From JAAYDK01 sp964543935 (GTDB lineage Bacteria; Spirochaetota; Spirochaetia; Sphaerochaetales; Sphaerochaetaceae), in contig CAZJAK010000099.1 of the NCBI GenBank assembly GCA_964543935.1, positions 1 to 6,814 of the forward strand: a stretch of 6,814 bases of DNA, in the 5' to 3' direction. The notes beneath the pieces are model-generated. The model worked only from the letters and a program-made list of their open reading frames with translations, had not been told where the DNA came from and did no database searches. Within the stretch, counting starts at the first letter, position 1; each line of letters opens with the position of its first letter. This document shows, piece by piece, positions 1 through 5,920 of this stretch. The position numbers and the translations under genes are program-made.

Positions 1-834
1 GGCCGACAGGTAGCTACCGAGGGCGTCGATGATGTATCCCACGATGGTTATCATCATCTTGGAGTCATCCCCGGCCGGGCCATAGGTTGTCGTGAACAAT
101 GCCACGACAGCCGAGTAAGCCTTGAACGCGGTGATGACCGAGGTGATGAATACATAGAATGTCGTGGGCGACAACAACGGGAGCGTGATCTTGCGCAGGA
201 TTTTCCATCTGCCGGTCCCGTCCAACCTGGCCGCTTGATAATAATCCTTGCGGATGTTTTGCAACCCGCCCAAGAAGAGGATGACCTTCAACGACAAGCC
301 CGACCATACCGAATAGACGAACAGGACGAACAGGCAGCGCACGTAGGATTGGATGTACAGCTCCCTGCTGGCGGCGATGCCCACTCCCGATATCCATTGG
401 ACCGGATCCACTTTGAAGAGTCCGAGCAATGCATTCATCAAACCGAAATTGTTGTTGAAAATCAAAGCGAAGACCATGCCGGCAGCGATGACGTTGGTCA
501 CTTGCGGCAAGTAGAACAGCGTCATGAACAGGCCTTTCAGGCGTTGGATGGAATTGAGCAACAACGCCACGACCAAGGCTGAAAGCATAGAGAACGGCAC
601 ACAGATGAAGGCGATGAACGAAGTGTTGAGCACTGCTTTCAGGAAGGTCTTGTCCTGGAGGATGTCCTTGTAATTCTCGACCGACAACCTGATGAATTTT
701 CCTGTAAGGAACCTATAGCCCTCCTTGAAGGATGTGACGATGGTGTTCACCACTGGGAAAAGGATGAACACCGCCATCAACAAGAAGGCGGGAAGCAGGT
801 AGGCATACGCTTTGTAATCCCTTCTTTTCAACAT
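1..834 (-). CDS. Sugar-type ABC transporter permease, MalF/UgpA-like (3' end cut by left window edge)
   Basis: This is an inner-membrane permease of a carbohydrate-type ABC importer. It would pair with a second permease and a lipoprotein or periplasmic binding protein that are not in the window. An open frame of 278 codons runs from ATG at 834 to the window edge without a stop. Hydrophobic segments are visible around residues 10-36, 68-95, 101-126, 164-189 and 223-248. The cytoplasmic EAA loop that docks on the ATPase is clear at about residues 197-223 (YYQAARLDGTGRW, then KITLPLLSP), although its first Glu is replaced by Tyr/Gln. Family members are usually around 290-310 residues, so only a short C-terminal piece should be missing. 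The start ATG overlaps the end of the ATPase gene by 7 bp (ATGTTGA), and GGGGAG about 11 nt upstream can serve as the ribosome site. This points to translational coupling. The substrate is not predictable from the permease alone. Confidence 0.9.
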   Translation of the reverse strand, partial: MLKRRDYKAYAYLLPAFLLMAVFILFPVVNTIVTSFKEGYRFLTGKFIRLSVENYKDILQDKTFLKAVLNTSFIAFICVPFSMLSALVVALLLNSIQRLKGLFMTLFYLPQVTNVIAAGMVFALIFNNNFGLMNALLGLFKVDPVQWISGVGIAASRELYIQSYVRCLFVLFVYSVWSGLSLKVILFLGGLQNIRKDYYQAARLDGTGRWKILRKITLPLLSPTTFYVFITSVITAFKAYSAVVALFTTTYGPAGDDSKMMITIVGYIIDALGSYLSA

Positions 835-1934
835 TGTTGCAGCGTCTCCCCGTTGTCGTCGAACAGGATGACAGAACCCTTCTTGCACTTCAGAGAGATC
901 GAAGTGCCGCTTTGGATGTCGTCCAGCGAAGGATGCTTGACGAAGCGCAACTCTTGGCCATCCTCAGTGCAGGCATTCACGGTCTCCACCCCTCCATGGC
1001 GCAAGCCGGCGGTCAAGGTCACCGTGAGCTCTCCGTCATGGCCTGCCAAGAGGTTCTCGGGCCTGATTCCGACCGTGTATGTACCGTCGGCGACTGTCGT
1101 CCGACATAATGTCGCCGTTCCGACGCAGACCTGGCCGTTTTTCACGGTGGCTTTAAGCACATTGATCGGGAACGAGCCAAGGAACTTGGCCACGAAAATG
1201 TTGCCCGGGTGGTCATAGACTTGCTGGGGTTGGCCGACTTGCTGCAGGACCCCGTCCTTGAGGATGGCGATCTCGTCGCATATGTTCAGGGCTTCCTCTT
1301 GGTCATGGGTGACAAACACTGTCGTGATGCCGGTCTTTTTCTGGATCCTGCGGATTTCATCCCTCGTCTGCACCCGCAAGCGTGCATCCAGGTTGGAAAG
1401 CGGTTCATCCAGAAGCAGGATTGACGGCTCCTTCACCAACGCCCGCGCAATGGCGACCCGTTGCTGCTGCCCGCCCGAGAGTTCGCCGGGCTTGCGGCTT
1501 AAAAAGTCCTCGATCTCGACGACCTTGGCGACCTCGAGCACCTTCGCATCGACCAGATCCTTGAACTTGATATGGGATTGCTTGGCCTGGATCTTCAACT
1601 GCTTCGACAACAAATTCGAGTTCACCAATGGGAATTCGATATTCTCCTTGACATTAAGGTGCGGGTAGAGCGCGTAGTTTTGGAAGACCATCCCCACCCC
1701 ACGCTTCTCGGGTACCATCGAGGAGACATCTTGGTCATCGAAGAGCATGCGCCCGGAGGTCAGCTCATGGATTCCCGATATCATGAACAAGCTCGTCGAC
1801 TTGCCGCATCCCGAAGGTCCGAGGAATCCGAACAAGGTCCCGGACTTGATCGAGAGGCTCAGGCTGTCGACCGCCTTGACGGTCCTACCCCTGCTCGTGA
1901 ATTCCTTGGTCACTTGGTCGAAAACAACCTGCAT
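828..1934 (-). CDS. ABC transporter ATP-binding protein, MalK/UgpC-type
   Basis: This is the ATPase of a carbohydrate-type importer; it acts at the cytoplasmic face and drives the adjacent permease. Visible motifs are Walker A GPSGCGKST (39-47), Q-loop Gln85 in VFQNYALYPH, signature LSGGQQQR (152-159), Walker B ILLLDEP with catalytic Glu177, D-loop SNLD (180-183) and H-loop His210 in VTHDQEEA. A C-terminal TOBE/regulatory region follows from about residue 245, marked by GIRPENLL (289-296). The length of 368 residues is normal for MalK-type subunits. The helical subdomain between ENIEFPL and LSGGQ is about 15 residues longer than in E. coli MalK, judged by eye. ATG at 1934 is preceded by AGGAG 9 nt upstream, overlapping the TAG stop of the fusion gene, which lies only 12 bp away. 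Such ATPases can serve several importers, but here the operon position ties it to the adjacent permease. Confidence 0.96.
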   Translation of the reverse strand: MQVVFDQVTKEFTSRGRTVKAVDSLSLSIKSGTLFGFLGPSGCGKSTSLFMISGIHELTSGRMLFDDQDVSSMVPEKRGVGMVFQNYALYPHLNVKENIEFPLVNSNLLSKQLKIQAKQSHIKFKDLVDAKVLEVAKVVEIEDFLSRKPGELSGGQQQRVAIARALVKEPSILLLDEPLSNLDARLRVQTRDEIRRIQKKTGITTVFVTHDQEEALNICDEIAILKDGVLQQVGQPQQVYDHPGNIFVAKFLGSFPINVLKATVKNGQVCVGTATLCRTTVADGTYTVGIRPENLLAGHDGELTVTLTAGLRHGGVETVNACTEDGQELRFVKHPSLDDIQSGTSISLKCKKGSVILFDDNGETLQQC

Positions 1935-1946
1935 GTCCGCTGTCTC

Positions 1947-3863
1947 CTAGATAATGTTCACCCAACCGGCTGTGAGTTGCCGGAGGGTCGTATCGTCGAT
2001 TTCTTTCCGATTGGCGAGGAACCGGTACACGATGTCCCTCATGTTCCCATCCGGGAGTCTTTTGTACATGGCATCGCTGAAGTCGAATCCCATCGATCCC
2101 ATCTGCATGAATTCATCGATGACTACCGTGTAGGTTTTATCGCCATCGATGGCTTGGCCGTTTGGTTCGTACATCGATACCAGCCTGTGCCCGACCGGTT
2201 TGGCCGGATCGATCTTTACCGTCATGCCCGCCACCGCCAACGGCGATGAGCCATCCTCATGCAAGGTCCTCATCCCAAGGTTCACATTCCTTTTGATGCA
2301 GGCGCCCGATGCGCTCACCACATAGAGGTTGTTCTTGAACATGAGGGTTTTCTCAAAATCATAGCGGCTGAGCGGACCGGAGGAGAAACCGGTCCCTAGC
2401 CTTCCTGAATAGAGCATGACGGCATCGCACTCCACGGTCTTTAGCAGTAGGTTGGTTATGAAGTTGCTGAAAACTGAGCCCGTTATGTCGATCATGCCTG
2501 TCATAGGATTCTTATTCGCAAGCTCACGGGCAATCGTGCATACGGTAAGCCCGAGGACCGGCCGAGTGCTGTCGAACGCGTGGCGTACCAGTGCCTTCGT
2601 TTCATCGTCCTCAGGTTGCTTTTCATCAAGCTTGACATAGTCGGCGGTGACGTGTGGTCGGCCGCTTCCATCGAAGACCAAGTCGAGGATAGCGAATCCG
2701 TTACCGTTGCCGCCACCTTGGGCAACCGCGATCCCGTTGATAGTCCCCTTGATGAACCTGTGCCAATGGGCGGCAAACACTCCGTCGAGTTCGGGACACT
2801 GATTACAGAGTGTGATCGTCTCGTTTCCTGCCAAGGCAGAACCGGCGGTCTCTTTCAAGCCCAAGTGGGCCAAGGCGACCACGGCATCCGGGCCCTGCAC
2901 CATTATTTCACCCAAGCTAGACCTGGCTGCGACGGCGGAATCGAACAATGGATACGAGTCCATACTGGCTTCGGTCTCGGGCGAGGGCATGTCGTCCAAG
3001 GTAGTCAGTCCCAGCACGGCGATTCGTTTGCCAGCGATTTCGGCAATCGCGTACGGTTTACAGATGTCGCTGCCGTGTTCGATGTTGGCGCAGAGAAACT
3101 CAAAGCCTCCCTTGGTCTGCCAACGGATCAACATCTCCTTCCCGTATTCGTAATCATGGTTTCCCATTGCGGAATAGGCGACTTTCAACAACCGCATCAA
3201 AAGTGAGACAGGTGCACCATCAAGAGCGTCGCTAGCGGGATCTCCGAAGTAATTATCCCCTCCGAACACGATCATGCTGTCCGGGTTCTGGTTCGTGAAC
3301 TGTTTGAGATGGTGCACCAAGCGTGGTGCATTGCCCAAGGATGCATGGAAGTCATTCACACATGCAAGCCTGACGGATGGCGAAAACGGAAAGTCTTGGA
3401 TTTCCCTGAACCTGCCATCCTCACAAACCTTGTATAGCTTCATGGAAACAAATTCAATGAAGGGGTGTTCCAGCTCGACGTCGTGTGGAAAGGCAAACTC
3501 ACCTTCGGCCAACGTGATGTGGGGGACGAATCGGGACGGTCCCGGCACACCCACGCCCTGCAAGCACTCGTCAACCTTCCCTTTCAATCTCGGCAAGTTG
3601 TTGCCAGCATCGTCCACGGCAGCCCACAGGTGTCGCTCGAACCGCCCGAGCGAGGAGATGGGAAGCTGGAAGGCCCCGTAGCGGACTGTCTGCAACCTGG
3701 CGACAACTTCATCGGAATCGGCCTCACCCAGATAGCGCAGGGTGATGTGCAGGTCTTCGGGAAAGCTGAGTTTGCATCCCGGCACCCTGTTTCCTAGCGT
3801 TGAAAGCAGGTACCGGGCGATATCCAACGGGATGGGAAGGCCGACGAACAGTTCCATGTTCAT
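1947..3863 (-). CDS. Fusion protein: 2H phosphoesterase (ThpR / 2'-5' RNA ligase-like) + metallophosphoesterase / 5'-nucleotidase
   Basis: This single uninterrupted 638-residue frame joins two phosphoesterase types. Residues 1-160 form a 2H phosphoesterase: ELFVGLPIP at the start, then two HxTx motifs, HITLRYLG (39-46) and HITLAEG (115-121). This is the hallmark of RNA 2',3'-cyclic phosphodiesterase (ThpR) and relatives. The second unit starts almost without linker: NDFHASL (Asp171, His173), GGDNYFGD (201-208), GNHDYEYG (234-241), LAHLGL (His333) and AAHWH (His366, His368). These are the metal-binding blocks of UshA/CpdB/YfkN-type enzymes. Residues from about 430 to 638 resemble the 5'-nucleotidase C-terminal domain, but its usual GG-R loop reads YSGRLGTG and the late GGDGY-like motif reads MGSMGFDF, so substrate preference may differ. 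There is no signal peptide, unlike most UshA/CpdB proteins, so it is probably cytoplasmic. The ATG overlaps the PHP gene's stop (ATGA) and has an AGGAGGAGG ribosome site. Opening of a cyclic phosphate followed by monoester removal is inferred, not shown. Confidence 0.88.
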   Translation of the reverse strand: MNMELFVGLPIPLDIARYLLSTLGNRVPGCKLSFPEDLHITLRYLGEADSDEVVARLQTVRYGAFQLPISSLGRFERHLWAAVDDAGNNLPRLKGKVDECLQGVGVPGPSRFVPHITLAEGEFAFPHDVELEHPFIEFVSMKLYKVCEDGRFREIQDFPFSPSVRLACVNDFHASLGNAPRLVHHLKQFTNQNPDSMIVFGGDNYFGDPASDALDGAPVSLLMRLLKVAYSAMGNHDYEYGKEMLIRWQTKGGFEFLCANIEHGSDICKPYAIAEIAGKRIAVLGLTTLDDMPSPETEASMDSYPLFDSAVAARSSLGEIMVQGPDAVVALAHLGLKETAGSALAGNETITLCNQCPELDGVFAAHWHRFIKGTINGIAVAQGGGNGNGFAILDLVFDGSGRPHVTADYVKLDEKQPEDDETKALVRHAFDSTRPVLGLTVCTIARELANKNPMTGMIDITGSVFSNFITNLLLKTVECDAVMLYSGRLGTGFSSGPLSRYDFEKTLMFKNNLYVVSASGACIKRNVNLGMRTLHEDGSSPLAVAGMTVKIDPAKPVGHRLVSMYEPNGQAIDGDKTYTVVIDEFMQMGSMGFDFSDAMYKRLPDGNMRDIVYRFLANRKEIDDTTLRQLTAGWVNII

Positions 3864-4585
3864 CCCCTCCTCCTGATGGCCTTGCGCTGTTCGATGAACT
3901 CCATCGCCTTAGCGAACGAAGTGTTCAGGATAGCGCTTTCAGGCACGCCCATCGATGCAACAAGCTCGACCGCACCGCTGAATTCCCCCACCGAGTACAT
4001 GCTGTGGGCATCCGAGTTGATGAACATGGGGACGTGGTGGCGCAGACAGAGGGCGACGACATCCTTGCAGTTCTCGTCGCTACCGGGCCGCACGGTCAAC
4101 GAGTTGGCGTTGATCTCGATGGCGACGCCATGTTTGGCGCACTCCTGCACGACCGAGGCATGCTCGAAGGGAAACACTGGATTGCCGCTGTGCCCAAGGC
4201 AGTCGACCATGCCGCTGCGGATAGCGTTGATCCACCCGCGGGTATTATCGGCTAGCGTGCCTGGCCCGATGGCTTCGACATGGTACGAGGCTATCACGAA
4301 GTCAAGTTTGCAGAGGATGGCGCTGTCCAGGTCCAATCTCCCATCGAAATCCTTGATATTGGCTTCCACTCCTTTAAGCAAGCGTACCCCGTCGACTTCG
4401 TCGGGAAGTCCGGGCAAACAGAGAAAATGGTGCGCGATCGCCCCGTCGAGCATCTCGGGTCCGTGGTTGGTGATGGCGATGGCTTTGAGGCCTTTGGCCT
4501 TCGCAGCCGCCACCATCTCGTTGACGGTGCTGTAGGCATGGTGGCTCACCGAGGTATGGGTATGGAAGTCTCCAATCAATGTCAT
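3860..4585 (-). CDS. PHP-domain metallophosphatase, YcdX-like
   Basis: This is a PHP-superfamily hydrolase of 241 residues, close in length and layout to E. coli YcdX (245 residues, a trinuclear-zinc phosphatase). All nine YcdX metal ligands, recalled from its structure, have counterparts: His8 and His10 (DFHTHT), His16 (HHAYST), His41 (TNHGPEM), Glu74 (GVEANI), His102 (ASYH), His132 (GHSGNP), Asp192 and His194 (NSDAH). The usual TDHGP block reads TNHGP, but that Asp is not a ligand. ATG at 4585 gives the N-terminus that fits the family. A TTG at 4600 would add five residues. Neither start has a clear Shine-Dalgarno sequence, so initiation may be weak or the leader very short. It is the first gene of the minus-strand operon, and its stop overlaps the next start by ATGA. 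The role is probably phosphomonoester or cyclic-phosphate hydrolysis in the cytoplasm. Histidinol-phosphatase or PolX-type activity is less likely, given the YcdX-like motifs and the context. Confidence 0.92.
   Translation of the reverse strand: MTLIGDFHTHTSVSHHAYSTVNEMVAAAKAKGLKAIAITNHGPEMLDGAIAHHFLCLPGLPDEVDGVRLLKGVEANIKDFDGRLDLDSAILCKLDFVIASYHVEAIGPGTLADNTRGWINAIRSGMVDCLGHSGNPVFPFEHASVVQECAKHGVAIEINANSLTVRPGSDENCKDVVALCLRHHVPMFINSDAHSMYSVGEFSGAVELVASMGVPESAILNTSFAKAMEFIEQRKAIRRRG
3864..3874 (-). promoter_or_regulatory. Strong ribosome binding site of the fusion gene, embedded in the end of the PHP gene
   Basis: Reading the minus strand, AGGAGGAGGGG precedes ATG at 3863. It contains two overlapping perfect AGGAGG cores, the nearer one 5 nt from the ATG. 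The same bases encode the Arg-Arg-Gly end of the PHP protein, and the start overlaps its TGA stop. This supports ATG 3863 over the second in-frame ATG at 3857, where the spacing would be 11 nt. It also suggests coupled but efficient translation of the fusion protein. Confidence 0.75.
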
Positions 4586-4596
4586 GGCCGAATCAT

Positions 4597-4608
4597 ACAA
4601 CCGGTTTA
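4597..4608. promoter_or_regulatory. Candidate LacI-type operator (AACCGGTT palindrome)
   Basis: AACCGGTT at 4599-4606 is a perfect 8-bp palindrome with the central CpG typical of LacI-family operators. The flanks do not extend the symmetry convincingly. It lies just upstream of the PHP gene's ATG, in the 5' leader of the minus-strand operon, where bound repressor could block transcription. It is short enough to occur by chance, so confidence is modest. Confidence 0.35.
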
Positions 4609-4644
4609 GTCAAATACGCAACAATAAAAGTGCAAAATTTTGGA

Positions 4645-4693
4645 TATAATTTAGTAAAAATTTTTACCCATTATGAAGAACCTGTGCTATGAT
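4645..4693 (+). promoter_or_regulatory. Candidate promoter(s) of the LacI-family regulator gene
   Basis: Two possibilities are visible. An extended -10 element TGCTATGAT sits at 4685-4693, with TTTACC at 4663-4668 as a -35 at the rather long spacing of 19 bp. Separately, a perfect TATAAT lies at 4645-4650, but without a recognisable -35. Either would place the start of transcription upstream of the regulator's ribosome site. The 14-bp palindrome overlaps the -35 of the first and lies just downstream of the -10 of the second, so autoregulation is plausible. No clear promoter for the opposite strand could be chosen. Confidence 0.45.
4654..4667. promoter_or_regulatory. Perfect 14-bp palindrome, candidate operator in the divergent intergenic region
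   Basis: GTAAAAATTTTTAC is its own reverse complement over all 14 positions. It sits between the divergently transcribed PHP operon and LacI-type regulator and overlaps candidate promoter elements of the regulator. The position is what one expects of an operator controlling both directions. Against this, the centre is A/T rather than the CpG preferred by most LacI-family proteins, and the sequence is AT-rich, so a structural or UP-element role is possible. Confidence 0.45.
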
Positions 4694-4746
4694 GAGACAG
4701 CGAACAATGGTTTGCCTTTAGGTTTAAAGACGTTTAATTGATTCAT

Positions 4747-4750
4747 GGAG
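4747..4750 (+). promoter_or_regulatory. Ribosome binding site that favours the ATG at 4757
   Basis: GGAG is followed by six bases and then ATG at 4757. The earlier in-frame ATGs at 4745 and 4751 either overlap this site or lie too close to it, and they lack a good site of their own. ATG 4757 also gives the N-terminus MTTLKDVA usual for LacI-family proteins. Confidence 0.65.
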
Positions 4751-4756
4751 ATGGTG

Positions 4757-5755
4757 ATGACAACATTGAAGGATGTCGCGAGCGAAGCGGGAGTATCGAT
4801 AGCAACTGTATCGAGGTGCCTGAGGAGGGATCCCAAACTCTCCATCACCTCTGAAACAACTGATAAAATATTTACTATTGCACGCAAGTTGGGTTATAAG
4901 AGCATCGCCAACGAGCAAACAAAACTCAATATCATCGTCATCCACAAGGATTCCCACTTCGTCAGCAACATAGACAACGGTTATTATTACGATGTCCGCT
5001 CCGGGATAGAGGAAAAAACAAGCTTGTACGGTGACACGTGCAGGTTCGTGCCGGTAAGCCAGTTGAAGAACGAGAAAACCCCTTTCGACTCGGCCATCAT
5101 TGTCGGCAACTACCCTCCCGAATTAACCGATTCCATCCTCGCCTTCGCCAAAGGAGCCCACAAAGTGTTTGTCGGAAAGCTGTGCTTCATGCCTGAGCCA
5201 ATCGACACCATCTCGTACGATGTGCATGCTTGTGTCGACATGGCCCTGCAACGGCTTGCCAAATCCGGCATTAAAAAATTTGTATTCATCGACGGTGTCG
5301 ATAAATGTTCCATCCCTCAGTTTTACCAGAAGATTTTCAACGTTCGCGAGTTTATCGACAGAAATCCCGGCTTGGACCTTGTCGAGTTTATCGAGTGTTC
5401 CGACTTTGGCTCTGCCTATGGGTACCAAGCGATGAAAGATTACCTCGCCAACAACAAAACCCTGCCCGAAGCCTTGTTCGCTGCCAACGACCCGCTGGCC
5501 ATCGGTGCCATGAAAGCCCTCAATGAGAGCAATATTGCGGTCGGTTCCGAAATCAGCGTCATTTCCATCAACGGCGATGACTCGGGGGAATGGACCAACC
5601 CGAGATTGACGAGCATCTCGCTCCATTCGAGGCAGATGGGGATTGAGGCGGTCGAGACCCTCCACCAGCGAGCCCGTCAGCCTGCCAGTGTCCCGCGCTT
5701 CACCGTGTTCCAACCAAAGCTGATCGAGCGCGACAGTATCCGCAAGACCGACTGA
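4757..5755 (+). CDS. LacI/GalR-family transcriptional regulator, EbgR-like
   Basis: This DNA-binding regulator has 332 residues, the usual family length. The helix-turn-helix is at residues 3-22 (TLKDVASEAGVSIATVSRCL), followed by the hinge helix region around 42-55. The hinge is atypical: after LGYKS it reads IANEQTK instead of the common N-x-x-A-R-x-L pattern. Residues from about 57 onward form the periplasmic-binding-protein-like effector domain, with ALFAANDPLAIGAMKAL (239-255) and ISVISINGDD (266-275) as the recognisable pocket and dimer blocks. Overall it aligns by eye with E. coli EbgR, including YYYDVRSGIEEK near residue 77. It is divergent from the phosphoesterase/ABC operon and shares the intergenic region, so it most likely represses that operon in response to an imported or processed ligand. 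The start at 4757 was chosen for its ribosome site; longer starts at 4745 or 4751 remain possible. Confidence 0.93.
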   Translation: MTTLKDVASEAGVSIATVSRCLRRDPKLSITSETTDKIFTIARKLGYKSIANEQTKLNIIVIHKDSHFVSNIDNGYYYDVRSGIEEKTSLYGDTCRFVPVSQLKNEKTPFDSAIIVGNYPPELTDSILAFAKGAHKVFVGKLCFMPEPIDTISYDVHACVDMALQRLAKSGIKKFVFIDGVDKCSIPQFYQKIFNVREFIDRNPGLDLVEFIECSDFGSAYGYQAMKDYLANNKTLPEALFAANDPLAIGAMKALNESNIAVGSEISVISINGDDSGEWTNPRLTSISLHSRQMGIEAVETLHQRARQPASVPRFTVFQPKLIERDSIRKTD

Positions 5756-5867
5756 AGGCATGACTACATCGTTCGACCATGGGCGGAAAGCAGCTCATTA
5801 AAACTCTGTTCGCTGGTACCTTTCTCCTATTTGAATCTCTATATATATTTGATAAACCAAAATATGA

Positions 5868-5901
5868 TAATCCGGTCTCCATGGCAGGGAAGACCGGATT
5901 A
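5868..5901. terminator. Hairpin between convergent genes, probable bidirectional terminator
   Basis: The arms TAATCCGGTCT (5868-5878) and AGACCGGATTA (5891-5901) pair perfectly over 11 bp around a 12-base loop. The hairpin lies between the end of the plus-strand LacI-type gene and the end of the minus-strand TctA gene, the expected place for a shared terminator. No clean poly-T tract follows on either side. The minus-strand exit is AT-rich (TCATATTTTGG), so it may work better for the TctA transcript. Confidence 0.65.
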
Positions 5902-5920
5902 CCGATGAGTATTAATAATT

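Noticed and set aside
65..582. Short frames on both strands within the first 600 bases
   Set aside because: They overlap the permease frame, which has a full EAA loop and membrane segments and runs open to the window edge.
1572..2249. Plus-strand open frame of 225 codons opposite the ATPase and the fusion gene
   Set aside because: It crosses the boundary of two clearly real minus-strand genes and its translation shows no recognisable domain; it is an antisense shadow of GC-rich coding DNA.
2580..3206. Plus-strand open frame of 208 codons inside the fusion gene
   Set aside because: It lies fully antisense to the metallophosphoesterase domain, whose motifs are intact on the minus strand; no family features are visible in it.
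3876..4535. Plus-strand open frame of 219 codons antisense to the PHP gene
   Set aside because: The minus-strand PHP frame has all nine expected metal ligands, while the antisense translation shows only composition-driven Ser/Leu/Ala richness.
5123..5761. Minus-strand open frame of 212 codons antisense to the LacI-type gene
   Set aside because: The sense strand encodes a full-length regulator with helix-turn-helix and effector domain; the antisense frame has no recognisable motifs.
5868..5901. Inverted repeat considered as the end of an insertion sequence or an integration site
   Set aside because: Single short hairpin with a 12-base loop between convergent genes, no transposase or integrase nearby and no second copy seen; a terminator explains it better.
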